A stretch of 64,000 bases of DNA from Falsihalocynthiibacter halioticoli (GCF_025802015.1 NZ_JAOYFC010000001.1:186001-250000), one strand, 5' to 3'; shown: positions 17,316 through 26,650, counted from the stretch's first letter. Program-made: numbers and translations. The notes: generated by a model from the letters alone, not told the origin.

Positions 17316-17728
17316 GCTGGGCTCGCCGCAAAAGGTGTTGAGATGTTTGATAGCTCTGGTGCTCGCCCGCTTTCCATTTCTCTAGCAAATCCCAAAATAG
17401 ACGAGGTCTGCCCAGCTTCACTGGAAAGCCCCGAAATCTCAGTCAAGACAGGGGATAATTGAGCGATGTTTGAAGGCGATGCGCCGCTTGTTGCGTTCAG
17501 TACTGCGCTCGCAAGAACCGCTACTTGGCTATTGAGTTCAGCTTCAGTGAGATTTGCACTTTTAAGTTGTGAAATTAGTTGTTGAACTAAGGCCGCACAA
17601 TTCTCAGAAGACACCGCGCAGGCAGCACTAATTACCTCTGCATCGAAGAAAGTCGATTGAGCTATTGCGCCTTTTGCAAAAGGGCCAAATGCTGCGAGGA
17701 GTACCGTTGCTAATATGGCGCGTCTCAT
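17312..17728 (-). CDS. Small secreted alanine-rich hypothetical protein
   Basis: This 138-residue protein begins 'MRRAILATVLLAAFGPFAKG' and has a probable signal peptidase site after AIAQS. The mature part has two cysteines ('AACAVSSENCAALVQQLISQ') and helical, alanine/serine-rich sequence. I do not recognise a family. The ATG at 17728 is preferred over one at 17773 because it places the signal peptide at the N-terminus. Its stop overlaps that of the convergent COG3904-like gene. It shares an upstream 11-mer with the spike-base gene, so co-regulation is possible. Confidence 0.6.
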   Translation of the reverse strand: MRRAILATVLLAAFGPFAKGAIAQSTFFDAEVISAACAVSSENCAALVQQLISQLKSANLTEAELNSQVAVLASAVLNATSGASPSNIAQLSPVLTEISGLSSEAGQTSSILGFAREMESGRAPELSNISTPFAASPA

Positions 17729-17762
17729 GTTTTTCCTCGCTTGAGTTGTGATGGCACCTGAG

Positions 17763-17778
17763 AATTTGCACAAATTCC
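17763..17778. promoter_or_regulatory. Perfect 16-base inverted repeat upstream of the secreted-protein gene
   Basis: GAATTTG-CA-CAAATTC is a perfect inverted repeat 35-50 bases before the minus-strand start at 17728. Its left 11 bases recur before the spike-base gene (16667-16677). The symmetry suggests a dimeric regulator site. No T-run follows, so it is not a terminator. Confidence 0.35.
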
Positions 17779-17925
17779 TTGATTTTACAAGGGTAATTGC
17801 ATCATCTGAGTTTAGAGGTGCTCGGAAGTTTGAAATGCATAACTGCGCTCAAATTTCTAACAAGGCCTAGATTGAGAGCTTGATCAGGCCTGAGCCAAGT
17901 CGCGAAAATCGCCAGCGAGGAAAAA

Positions 17926-18573
17926 ATGAACAGACGGGAGAGGCTTGCAAGAGTATGCATTTTGGTTCCCGCTATGATTGTATTTTTTCTTTCAGCTATC
18001 TTCGGAATTAGTGAGTATAAGTTTTTAGTCCATGCGCAGTCTTCAGAACAAACAGCCCCTCCATCGCTATCATCACGGCGCCAACTCTTAGAGCGCTGCA
18101 TCCAATTGCTGGCGGATCCAACGCTTAACATCAGGCCGTCATTCGAAGTTTCAAATTCGGCAGAACGATGCCTTGCAACCGCATTGAAAATTGAGAAGCT
18201 TTCAGCCGAAAGTAGTCGGTCTCAATTAGTAATCGCGCAATCTTCACTTCTGGTGGGGAAAGAGGCCGCCGCTATAGGCGCGATATCAAACTCACAGAAA
18301 TTGGCGCCGAGTGAGGGTTGGCTCGCCGCGCATCGCGTTAGGCTTTTGGTGCCACTCATACCTTCGCTAACGCCCGAAGCTCAAAGTGCGTTCACACAGG
18401 ACGCTTCGGTCCTTTTGGCGTCCGCAGAGTATTCCTGGGTTCTTCCGCAAATTTATGTCGGTCAGAAGAGCCTCCGACCGTATCTGCAAAGTATTGTCGA
18501 AGAACTCCCTGAGTTTCAGAAGCAGGTGTTTCTCAATCAACTTGCAAGAAGGGCCGAGCAAACAAATGGCTGA
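17926..18573 (+). CDS. Membrane-anchored hypothetical protein of the polysaccharide locus
   Basis: This 215-residue protein has one N-terminal membrane segment (about residues 11-28, 'ILVPAMIVFFLSAIFGI') followed by an all-helical periplasmic region that may hold TPR-like repeats ('LAPSEGWLAAHRVRLLVPLI'). I do not recognise a specific family. It overlaps the O-antigen-ligase-family gene by 8 bases, so it probably assists polymerisation, ligation or length control. Similar TPR-like partners occur beside exopolysaccharide polymerases elsewhere. Confidence 0.65.
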   Translation: MNRRERLARVCILVPAMIVFFLSAIFGISEYKFLVHAQSSEQTAPPSLSSRRQLLERCIQLLADPTLNIRPSFEVSNSAERCLATALKIEKLSAESSRSQLVIAQSSLLVGKEAAAIGAISNSQKLAPSEGWLAAHRVRLLVPLIPSLTPEAQSAFTQDASVLLASAEYSWVLPQIYVGQKSLRPYLQSIVEELPEFQKQVFLNQLARRAEQTNG

Positions 18574-19840
18574 CCTTTCTGTGCCCGCTCAAGGGGTGTC
18601 TACCCGCCAGTTTAGCGCAAACCAAAGTTTAGTGAGAGTATCGCTGCTTGCGATTATTCTCATCGCGCCCATTCCTGCCGGTTCAAATCTTCCAATAGTG
18701 TGGTGCATTTGGGCGGTCGCTCTGTCTGCCTTAACATTTCTCTGGTGCTTCAGTGCGCAGAGCGGCTCAATTCTTGATGTGGTTTTGACGGCCAGAACAC
18801 CACTTGTGTTGGGTTGTTGTGCAATCGGTTTTGCTGTCGCTCAGAGCTTCGCAGGCAGCCTCGCGCAATCCGCCACTCTACTTGGCGCGATACGGCTCCT
18901 AACCTATGCCTTCCTGTTTTTTCTGTTGGGCGCAACGGTGAAAAATACCGGACAATTCGCTGACGTGCTGTTTTTCGGAATCGCGCTTCACGCCACTGTT
19001 GCTCTGTTATTTTTGTACGGGATTAACGACTTCTCTATCTGGGGCCCGAAGCAGCATTACCTTGGCTCCGCCACGGGGACTTACATCAACCGAAATGCTT
19101 TCGCATCCTTGCTTTCCATGGGGTTGATACTGGGGGTATCACGGTTTGCGCGTCCCCAATTTGATAAGGGCTTCTGGGCGCGGGGCTGCGCATGTGGGAT
19201 CATCATCGCGGCGTTGCTGGCGACACAATCGCGCGCAGCAATTTTGCTGGGCTTGGGAATAGCAAGCATCTGTTTCGCAGTGTCTTGTGGAGCGGGACAG
19301 AGGCGAACTTTACGCGTAGCACTTTTTGTTTTGCCCTTTGTCGTGGTCGTCGCCGGTTTGACTGCTGTCTCAGATCGCAGCGTTTTCGCATTTGTAGACC
19401 TGCAAACCCGTGCGGAACTCTGGCACCAAACGCTAATCATGATCGCGGATCGTCCGTTTGCGGGATTCGGATTAGACACATTTCCCATGGCATTTGAACG
19501 GTATCACTTGCCTACGTTGCCAGTGGATGTGGTCTGGCTCCATCCGCACAATACGTATCTGACGCTCTGGTCAGAGCTTGGCATGATCGCCGGAAGTTTG
19601 ATTCCGTTGGCGATCGGTTGGGTGTTTGTGATCTTGCTCCGCGCACAATGCCTGTCTGCAAACCACAGCTCGATCCGAGTTGCCGCAATCGGTGTTATCT
19701 CGTTTGCGTCGCTCCATGCGCTTGTCGATTTCAGTATGGAAATCCAAGCGAACGTATTCCTTTTCATCGCAATCATCGCTCTAGCTATCGTCGAAAATCG
19801 TTCGCGGAGTGAAACACCAGTCGAGGTGGAAAATGGTTAA
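18566..19840 (+). CDS. O-antigen ligase family (WaaL/Wzy_C) membrane protein
   Basis: The 424-residue protein has about 10-12 membrane segments and the family's periplasmic motif region 'PFAGFGLDTFPMAFERYHLP' followed by 'WLHPHNTYLTLWSELGMIAG', with the conserved 'HPHN' histidine. WaaL/Wzy_C proteins join polysaccharide units or ligate them to a carrier in the periplasm. It lies directly before the Wzc-like gene with an 8-base overlap. As the locus already has a Wzy-like protein at 9846, this one may be the ligase or the polymerase of a second product. Confidence 0.82.
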   Translation: MADLSVPAQGVSTRQFSANQSLVRVSLLAIILIAPIPAGSNLPIVWCIWAVALSALTFLWCFSAQSGSILDVVLTARTPLVLGCCAIGFAVAQSFAGSLAQSATLLGAIRLLTYAFLFFLLGATVKNTGQFADVLFFGIALHATVALLFLYGINDFSIWGPKQHYLGSATGTYINRNAFASLLSMGLILGVSRFARPQFDKGFWARGCACGIIIAALLATQSRAAILLGLGIASICFAVSCGAGQRRTLRVALFVLPFVVVVAGLTAVSDRSVFAFVDLQTRAELWHQTLIMIADRPFAGFGLDTFPMAFERYHLPTLPVDVVWLHPHNTYLTLWSELGMIAGSLIPLAIGWVFVILLRAQCLSANHSSIRVAAIGVISFASLHALVDFSMEIQANVFLFIAIIALAIVENRSRSETPVEVENG

Positions 19841-22010
19841 ACAACATCCGCAGCATCAGTTCGGTGGCGCCGAGAAAATAGGCGTGTCAAATAGCGCTCA
19901 ACAAGTTGGCGAATACTTGGATTTGCGAGACCTTGTCGTTGTTCTCTATCGGAAAATTTGGCTAATCGCGGGTATCGTAGCCGGTTTCCTTGCGGTTGCT
20001 GCGACGTTCTTGGTTTTGACGACGCCGCAGTTCACGGCCACTGCGTTGCTCTTGGTTGATCCCTCACAAAAGAATTTGCTCAATCCCGATGAGGGGTTTT
20101 CTCAAGGCGGTATGTCTGATGCCGCTCGGGTAGAAAGTGAGGTTGAGATACTTCGATCCGGAACGGTCTCGCTGGCAACGGTCGAGCGCCTTGATCTTGT
20201 TACTGATCCGGAATTTGGCCCATCGCTCGGGCTCTTTGAAAAGCTTGGGCTTGCGTTTGGGCGAAATGAGAATCCTGCAGTTGGTACGGATCTTTTGAGT
20301 CAAACTTTGGATCGATTCATGGCTGCAACTGAAATTCGTAGGCGTGGCCAGACCCACCTCATTGCGGTTTCTGCCACGTCTGAATCCGCGACGAAAGCGG
20401 CATTGCTCGCGAACACATTGGCGCAAACCTACATCGGGCTTCAAATAGAGGCCAAGGTAAACATGTCGATGGCGGCGCGCGATCTCTTGCTGGCGCAAAT
20501 TGAGCAGGCGCGTGAGAGCCTTGCGCAGTCAGAGGACGCACTCGATTTCTATGTTGAACAAAACCTGGAACGGTTGAGCCGAGAAGCAGGGGGCATTGAT
20601 ATCGAGCAACTGCGATCAGAGCTCGAAGACTTACGCAGCTTGCAAGTTCAATCAACCGCACAGAGACAGGCGTTGTCGAGTGCCTATCAACAGCGCGATT
20701 GGGCGCAGATCGCGCAAGTTCTCGAGGACAACGCGCTCGCAAATCTAGTGGGACAGCGCGAAGCACTGATTGCGCGACTGAATACAAGCACGGAAACAAC
20801 CACGCGCGTCGACCTGCAGCAGGAGTTGGAGCGCCTAGATGCTCTGCTAGATGCAGAAGCCGCAACGAATTTGCAGTCTGCTAAACTCGATGTGGACAAT
20901 TTGAACGCAGAGGTACGGAGCAAACAGGGCGCGTTGCGTTCTGCCATCTTTGACGGAAACTTGTCCTCTGCGACGCTCGCGGAACTTTATGACCTTCAAC
21001 AAAAAGCTGACATCGCTCAAAGGCAATACAAAAACCTTCTGTCACGGGCGCGGGATCTAGATGCGCAATCACTTGTCCAGATGGCGGACAGTCGAATTGT
21101 CTCCGAAGCGTTGCCACCACGACAGCCAAGTTTCCCTAAGAAAGCAATGGTCTTGTCCTTCGCCTTTGTGCTCGCGCTCGGCGTCGGTGTTTCGGCTGCA
21201 TTTCTTAGCGAGTTCTATTTTGGCGGTATCACTTCGGTTGCTCAGCTTGCGAACGTTTTGCCGATCCCCGTAGGTGGCGCGATTCCGAAGGTCGAACAAC
21301 AAGTGGGGCACTTTTCTGTTGCGGACACGGTTATTCAGGCTCCGCTTTCGCCTTATGCAGAGTCAGTCCGTCAACTTCGGGCAAGTATCGATCTTGGTGT
21401 TTTAACGCCCAAAGGCAAATGCACGGTCGTTATGGTGACGTCTGCGTTCCCGAGCGAAGGGAAGAGTTCTTTGGCGCTCGCCTTGGCGCGCACTTATGCT
21501 GTGGCGGGAAAGTCGACGCTATTAGTTGATACGGATTTGCGAAAACCGAGCCTGCACCAATATCTAGGGCTCACGCCTCAAACCGGTTTCTTCGATTACC
21601 TTCGATACCCCGAGAAACTTGCTGCGCAATCGGGCTTCTATGATACGGATACGCTTTCGAAAGTTGGCGTTGTCCTTGGCCGCGGCCGCGCTGATGTGCC
21701 CACGGATCAGCTGCTTCAGTCTGCAATATTTGAGCGGTTCCTTGATAAGGCACGCGAAGCAATGGATGTGATCATTCTTGATACATCACCATTGTTGCCA
21801 GTCGTCGACGCTATTTATATCGCGCGGCATGCCGATGTTGTGTTGAATTGCGTTCGCTATGGCGGCACAGGGCAGACGAATTTGCGCGAGGCGCTCGACC
21901 GACTGGCGCGAGGGGTACAACCTTCAACGCCGGTCTACTCCGTACTCACGCACAATCGTTCACGCGGCTCTGATTATGAAAACACCTATGCTCATCCGGG
22001 TGGTGTTTAG
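19833..22010 (+). CDS. Wzc/ExoP-type chain length determinant with BY-kinase domain
   Basis: This 725-residue inner membrane protein combines a Wzz domain with a bacterial tyrosine kinase. A first membrane segment ('IWLIAGIVAGFLAVAATFLV', about residues 40-60) and 'FTATALLLVDPS' open it, a long coiled-coil periplasmic part follows (about 200-400), and a second membrane segment lies near 435-455. The kinase has Walker A in SAFPSEGKSS, Walker A' in LLVDTDLRKP and Walker B in VIILDTSPLLP. The C-terminus has only two tyrosines (SDYENTY), a short cluster. It controls polymer length and export. No wza-like outer membrane gene is present nearby. Confidence 0.9.
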   Translation: MVKQHPQHQFGGAEKIGVSNSAQQVGEYLDLRDLVVVLYRKIWLIAGIVAGFLAVAATFLVLTTPQFTATALLLVDPSQKNLLNPDEGFSQGGMSDAARVESEVEILRSGTVSLATVERLDLVTDPEFGPSLGLFEKLGLAFGRNENPAVGTDLLSQTLDRFMAATEIRRRGQTHLIAVSATSESATKAALLANTLAQTYIGLQIEAKVNMSMAARDLLLAQIEQARESLAQSEDALDFYVEQNLERLSREAGGIDIEQLRSELEDLRSLQVQSTAQRQALSSAYQQRDWAQIAQVLEDNALANLVGQREALIARLNTSTETTTRVDLQQELERLDALLDAEAATNLQSAKLDVDNLNAEVRSKQGALRSAIFDGNLSSATLAELYDLQQKADIAQRQYKNLLSRARDLDAQSLVQMADSRIVSEALPPRQPSFPKKAMVLSFAFVLALGVGVSAAFLSEFYFGGITSVAQLANVLPIPVGGAIPKVEQQVGHFSVADTVIQAPLSPYAESVRQLRASIDLGVLTPKGKCTVVMVTSAFPSEGKSSLALALARTYAVAGKSTLLVDTDLRKPSLHQYLGLTPQTGFFDYLRYPEKLAAQSGFYDTDTLSKVGVVLGRGRADVPTDQLLQSAIFERFLDKAREAMDVIILDTSPLLPVVDAIYIARHADVVLNCVRYGGTGQTNLREALDRLARGVQPSTPVYSVLTHNRSRGSDYENTYAHPGGV

Positions 22011-22120
22011 CCGCCTAAACCTCGCAAATCCTCCTCTCCGATTGACTTTGAGCCTTTAGTTCGGGATACGAGCAGAAGGGAATGATAGCGGTAACATCGC
22101 CGCCCTCGAGGAGGACTAGA

Positions 22121-24535
22121 ATGCACATGGAATTGAATAGCGGCTGGGTGCTTCGGCAAGCTGGCAAAGAAAGCGGCATGCCATTTAGCGTGCCAAATGA
22201 TGTGCATTCAGTGTTGCTGTCCGAAGGACAGATCAAGGATCCGTATTGGCGCGATAGAGAGGCGTCGCTTGATTGGGTCCACGAAAATGAGTGGGTTATT
22301 GAACGCACGGTTCAGGTCGAAGAAGGCTTGGATGGGCCAGTTTATCTGACACTAAGCGAAGTGGATTGCCACGCAGAAGTCAGCGTGAACGGCGCTCTTG
22401 TCGGAGTGTGCGAAAACGCATTCCTTCGTTATGATTTTGAAGTGTCTGAGCACCTGGTATCGGGTGAAAACAAGATAGAAATCCTCTTCTTGTCAAATAG
22501 TAAGGTCGCAGCCGCCAAGGCAGATGCATTTCCCTTTGCCGTGCCTTTTGTGGAGTGGAACTGTCGGCTTCCGCACTACAACTTCTTGCGCAAGACACAG
22601 TGTGATGCAGGCTGGGATTGGAATATCGCGCTTTCACCAATCGGTGTTTATGGAGGTGTTTCGCTTCGGGCCGGTAATGCTGTGCGGTTTGATGATGTAA
22701 AGCTTACTCAACATCACGAGAACGGTCGCGTTCGGCTTGATTTTGAAGCGTATTTCCTCGCGGATTCCGTTGGGAATGTGCCGCTGAAAGTCGAAATTGA
22801 TGGAAAAGTTGTCGAACAATCCGTCGCTTTCTATCCCGGTCAATCTAGTGCACGGGTATCGATCGAGATCGATGATCCCAAACTTTGGTGGCCCGCTGGT
22901 CACGGTGAGCAGCACCTTTATGATGCCGAGATTACGCTTGGTGGCGAGTGTCGGACAATGCGTGTTGGTTTGCGTGAGGTCGAGCTTGTTTGCGACAAAG
23001 ACGATGTCGGCCAGCGATTTGCATTTCGTGTGAATGGGCGCGAGATTTTTATGCGCGGTGCAAACTGGATACCTGCTGATGCTCTCCCTGCGCGATCCAC
23101 TCCAGAAGCCGTTCGCGACCTCCTGACCTCGGCGATTGAAGCGAACATGAACATGATCCGAGTCTGGGGTGGTGGGCGTTACGAGCCGGATTGGTTCTAT
23201 GAAATGTGTTCCGAGATGGGCCTGATGGTTTGGCAGGATTTCATGTTCGCCTGTAACATTTATCCTGCGGCTGACCGTGATTGGCTGGCATTGATCCGTG
23301 AAGAGGCCAAGCAGCAGGTTCGACGTTTGTCCGCTCATGCCTGTATTGGGCTTTGGTGTGGTGACAACGAACTAGTTGGCGCGCTTGGCTGGTTTGACGA
23401 GTGCAAACAGGACCGCGACAAATACCTCGCTATGTATGATCGTTTGAATCACGCTCTTGAAGAGGTTGTGCTGGACGAGAAGATCGACGTTCCATGGTGG
23501 CCAAGCTCACCTTCAGTCGGGCCTCTAAACTTTGACGATGGCTGGCATGACGATACCTCTGGCGACATGCATTTCTGGGATGTTTGGCATTCGGCGAAAG
23601 ATTTTGAGCACTACCGAACTGTGCGTCCGCGCTTTTGTTCGGAATTCGGGTTTCAGTCATTCCCCTCAAATCGGGTTGTCGAGAGTTTTACGGAGGCCGA
23701 GGATCGAAATGTCTCTTCTTCGGTGATGGATGTCCATCAGAGGAATGTCGGTGGAAACAGCCGGATCGTAGAGACATTGGCGAGGTATTTCCGCTTTCCC
23801 GAAAGCTTCGGCGACATGACCTATCAAAGCCAGATTTCACAGGCGCTCGCGATGAAAACTGCCATCGAATTCTGGCGCGCAAACAAACCGCGCTGCATGG
23901 GAACGCTATACTGGCAGCTCAACGATACTTGGCCCGTTGCAAGCTGGGCGAGCCTTGAATACGGCGGCGGCTGGAAGCTGTTTCACTACGCAGCCAAGGA
24001 GTTCTTCTCGCCTGTTTTGGTTACGGCGCAACCAGATGAGGCAACGGGCGAGATAGTTCTATACGCTGTGAATGACACGCCCGTGCCCGCAGAGATTTCG
24101 GTCAACCTACGTCGCGTTGACGTTGGAGGCGAGGTTTCGGAAGCGAGTTCCTTCGATGCCAAAGTGCCTACCGATAAGGCGATTGAAGTTACGAGATTGT
24201 CCGCAGCTTCGCTTTCGGAAACCGAATTCCTGCATTTCGATTGGAGCGATAAATCGGGCGAGCACAGTGGCGAGAACGAATTCCTACCTAAGCGCCCCAA
24301 AGAGTATGAATTCCAAACGCCAGAGATTGAATGCACAGTTTCTGACAACGGAGATGTCACCCTCGTAAGCGACAGGCCAGCGCTTTATGTCACTTATGAC
24401 CATGGCGGTGATGATATCTATTCGCAGAATTGCGTGACGCTCCTGCCCGGAGTGCCGAAGACCTTAAAGAAGCTCCGCAAACGCAGATCACATTTGCCAG
24501 CCTCGAAGCCGAGCGTTCGATCTCTCATGTCTTGA
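22121..24535 (+). CDS. Beta-mannosidase-like glycoside hydrolase family 2
   Basis: This 804-residue GH2 enzyme has the sugar-binding N-domain ('YLTLSEVDCHAEVSVNGALV'), then the catalytic barrel with 'NMIRVWGGGRYEPDWFYEMC', the acid/base Glu in 'GLWCGDNELVG' and a probable nucleophile Glu in 'RFCSEFGFQSFP', all typical of beta-mannosidases. No signal peptide is visible, so it is likely cytoplasmic. The ATG at 22121 follows GAGGAGG by 7 bases. It ends the polysaccharide locus and may recycle or trim mannose-containing glycans; whether it acts on this polymer is unknown. Confidence 0.85.
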   Translation: MHMELNSGWVLRQAGKESGMPFSVPNDVHSVLLSEGQIKDPYWRDREASLDWVHENEWVIERTVQVEEGLDGPVYLTLSEVDCHAEVSVNGALVGVCENAFLRYDFEVSEHLVSGENKIEILFLSNSKVAAAKADAFPFAVPFVEWNCRLPHYNFLRKTQCDAGWDWNIALSPIGVYGGVSLRAGNAVRFDDVKLTQHHENGRVRLDFEAYFLADSVGNVPLKVEIDGKVVEQSVAFYPGQSSARVSIEIDDPKLWWPAGHGEQHLYDAEITLGGECRTMRVGLREVELVCDKDDVGQRFAFRVNGREIFMRGANWIPADALPARSTPEAVRDLLTSAIEANMNMIRVWGGGRYEPDWFYEMCSEMGLMVWQDFMFACNIYPAADRDWLALIREEAKQQVRRLSAHACIGLWCGDNELVGALGWFDECKQDRDKYLAMYDRLNHALEEVVLDEKIDVPWWPSSPSVGPLNFDDGWHDDTSGDMHFWDVWHSAKDFEHYRTVRPRFCSEFGFQSFPSNRVVESFTEAEDRNVSSSVMDVHQRNVGGNSRIVETLARYFRFPESFGDMTYQSQISQALAMKTAIEFWRANKPRCMGTLYWQLNDTWPVASWASLEYGGGWKLFHYAAKEFFSPVLVTAQPDEATGEIVLYAVNDTPVPAEISVNLRRVDVGGEVSEASSFDAKVPTDKAIEVTRLSAASLSETEFLHFDWSDKSGEHSGENEFLPKRPKEYEFQTPEIECTVSDNGDVTLVSDRPALYVTYDHGGDDIYSQNCVTLLPGVPKTLKKLRKRRSHLPASKPSVRSLMS

Positions 24536-24546
24536 AAAATATCTGA

Positions 24547-24577
24547 CCGGAGTCGCTAAATAGAATAGCGGCTTCGG
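24547..24577 (+). terminator. Hairpin terminator after the beta-mannosidase gene
   Basis: CCGGAGTCGCTA (24547-24558), a 7-base loop and TAGCGGCTTCGG (24566-24577) form a 12-base stem with two G-T pairs, followed by TTT. It lies 12 bases after the stop. Confidence 0.65.
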
Positions 24578-24618
24578 TTTCGAAGGCCAATTTGGGATGA
24601 AGTGAATTTTTGGGAAAT

Positions 24619-24704
24619 TGGTGCCCAGGAGAGGACTTGAACCTCCACGTCCATACGGACACTAGCACCTGAAGCTAGCGCGTCTACCATTCCGCCACCT
24701 GGGC
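24619..24704 (-). tRNA. tRNA-Leu (anticodon CAG)
   Basis: This 86-base class II tRNA on the minus strand has the acceptor stem GCCCAGG paired with CCTGGGC, an anticodon stem CTAGC/GCTAG around the loop TTCAGGT (anticodon CAG), a long variable arm, the T-loop text GGTTCAAGTCC and an encoded CCA end (TGG at 24619-24621 on the plus strand). Confidence 0.95.
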
Positions 24705-24869
24705 AGGTGTCGTGGCGTGGGAATTACTTCGGTGTGTGTGTGGTGTCAACGGGATTCGCGTAAAAAACGCGGAACATCCCAAAAACGCTGTGCCTGCGAC
24801 GTGATAGTTGCTTGTCCAATTGCAAAGAGAAAGCTATTGAAGCAGATGAAAATAGTATCGGAGGCACCC

Positions 24870-25850
24870 ATGTCCAAACTAGTCACCATTTACGGCGGTT
24901 CCGGTTTTGTCGGGCGGTATATTGCACGGCGAATGGCGAAAGCTGGTTGGCGCGTGCGCGTCGCGGTGCGTCGTCCGAACGAAGCGATGTTCGTGCGTCC
25001 CTATGGTGCGGTTGGTCAGGTCGAACCGGTTCTGTGCAATATTCGCGACGATGCCTCTGTCGCAGCAGTTATGCATGGCGCAGACGCTGTAGTGAATTGT
25101 GTCGGAATTCTATCGGAGACAAAGCGCAACAAATTCGACTCTGTACAACATGAAGGTGCAGAGCGGATCGCGCGTCTTGCCAAAGAGACTGGCGTTGCGA
25201 AGCTTGTCCATATCTCGGCGATTGGCGCAGACGAGAATGCAGCAAGCGATTATTCGAAGTCGAAAGCTCTGGGTGAGCAGGGGATTCTTGCGAACTTCCC
25301 AGAGGCGGTAATCCTTCGCCCATCGGTGATTTTTGGCAATGAGGATGAATTCTTTAATCGCTTTGCGTCTATGTCGCGGCTCGGGCCCATTCTTCCGATC
25401 TTTGGCGGCAACACTCGCTTTCAGCCAGTGTATGTGGATGACGTAGCAGAGGCCGCTGAAAACGCGATCCTTGGCGACGCAACAGGCATCTATGAGCTTG
25501 GTGGTCCTGAAGCTCTTACACTGCATGCTGCCATCGAAAAGATGCTCGGCGTGGTGCACCGAAAACGCCTTGTGATGAACCTACCGTTCTTTGCAGGTCG
25601 GATCCTCGCGGGTATCCTTGATTTTGTTCAGTTCGTATCGATGGGGCTTATTCACAACGGTGTCTTAACGCGGGATCAGCTCAAGAGCTTGCGCGTTGAT
25701 AATGTTGTTTCCGACGATGCCAAGACACTAAGTGATCTTGGCGTTACGCCTACGACAATGGAAGCCATCATGCCGACGTATCTATGGCGCTTCCGCCCGA
25801 ATGGTCAGTTCGAAGAGCTTCGGGACTCTGCGAAAAATCTCAAAGCCTAG
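24870..25850 (+). CDS. NDUFA9-like NAD(P)-binding protein (complex I-associated family)
   Basis: The 326-residue atypical SDR starts 'MSKLVTIYGGSGFVGRYIAR' with the GGSGFVG nucleotide motif and carries 'VNCVGILSETKRNKFDSVQH' and 'VILRPSVIFGNEDEFFNRFA', typical of the alphaproteobacterial homologues of mitochondrial complex I subunit NDUFA9. These bind NADPH and help assemble or stabilise complex I. GGAGG lies 5 bases before the ATG at 24870; a longer frame extends toward the tRNA and was rejected. Its stop overlaps the convergent uppP gene by 4 bases. Confidence 0.85.
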   Translation: MSKLVTIYGGSGFVGRYIARRMAKAGWRVRVAVRRPNEAMFVRPYGAVGQVEPVLCNIRDDASVAAVMHGADAVVNCVGILSETKRNKFDSVQHEGAERIARLAKETGVAKLVHISAIGADENAASDYSKSKALGEQGILANFPEAVILRPSVIFGNEDEFFNRFASMSRLGPILPIFGGNTRFQPVYVDDVAEAAENAILGDATGIYELGGPEALTLHAAIEKMLGVVHRKRLVMNLPFFAGRILAGILDFVQFVSMGLIHNGVLTRDQLKSLRVDNVVSDDAKTLSDLGVTPTTMEAIMPTYLWRFRPNGQFEELRDSAKNLKA

Positions 25851-26650
25851 GTATAGGCAACGACCAATAAGATAGTGCCGAGGATCACCCTATAGATGAC
25901 ATAGGGTGTGAAACTTACGCTGCGCAAAAGTCGCATCATCAGAGAGAGTGCAGCGAGCGCCATCAAAGCGGATAGGGCAGCGACGATCAACGCATCGCGA
26001 AACGCACCGGATGTCTCTGACCCCGCAAGATCAAGAGCGGAAAGTGTACCGGAGGCAATAATGGTTGGAATAGACATGAGCATAGCCAGCTTTGCTCCAT
26101 CCGTCCTCGTATATCCAAGCAAGCGCGCGCCGGTAATTGTTGCGCCCGAACGCGATGTCCCCGGAATAAGCGCGACCGCTTGCCAAAGCCCCATCACGAG
26201 CGCGTCTTTCACATTCCATTCGCCGCTAACTTTGCGCTCCGCGCTTTGTTGGTCGGCCCAATATAGTACGAGCCCAAAAATGAGCATCGTCCAGCCAATC
26301 ACGGCCATACTTCGCATGCTGTCGCTTAGGCCGGTTATCTTAAGGATGAAGCCCGCGATGATTACGGGAATAGTCGCGATCAAGAGAAGGAACGCCAGTC
26401 GCGCACCTGGCTCCGAAATGCGACCAGTTAACATTGCAGGGACGCCGCGCGCAGCAAGCGATACATCCGCCCAGAAATAGATGATCACTGCAAAAAGCGT
26501 TCCGACATGGGCGGCAACATCGATCACTTGGCCCTGATCTGGCATATCCATGAGAATCGGCAAGAGAATCAGGTGACCGGAGGAGGAAACAGGAAGAAAC
26601 TCTGTAATGCCTTGAATTATCGCCACTAGGGCAAGATGTAGCAGGGGCAT
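25847..26650 (-). CDS. uppP: Undecaprenyl-diphosphatase
   Basis: This 267-residue membrane enzyme dephosphorylates undecaprenyl diphosphate so that the lipid carrier can be reused for peptidoglycan and polysaccharide. It has the BacA/UppP motifs 'IIQGITEFLPVSSSGHL' near the N-terminus and 'PGTSRSGATITGARLLGYTR' in the middle, with about 8 membrane segments. The start at 26650 (MPLLHLAL) fits the family; an upstream ATG at 26680 adds a charged stretch and is less likely. It links functionally to the polysaccharide locus through the carrier lipid. Confidence 0.95.
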   Translation of the reverse strand: MPLLHLALVAIIQGITEFLPVSSSGHLILLPILMDMPDQGQVIDVAAHVGTLFAVIIYFWADVSLAARGVPAMLTGRISEPGARLAFLLLIATIPVIIAGFILKITGLSDSMRSMAVIGWTMLIFGLVLYWADQQSAERKVSGEWNVKDALVMGLWQAVALIPGTSRSGATITGARLLGYTRTDGAKLAMLMSIPTIIASGTLSALDLAGSETSGAFRDALIVAALSALMALAALSLMMRLLRSVSFTPYVIYRVILGTILLVVAYT

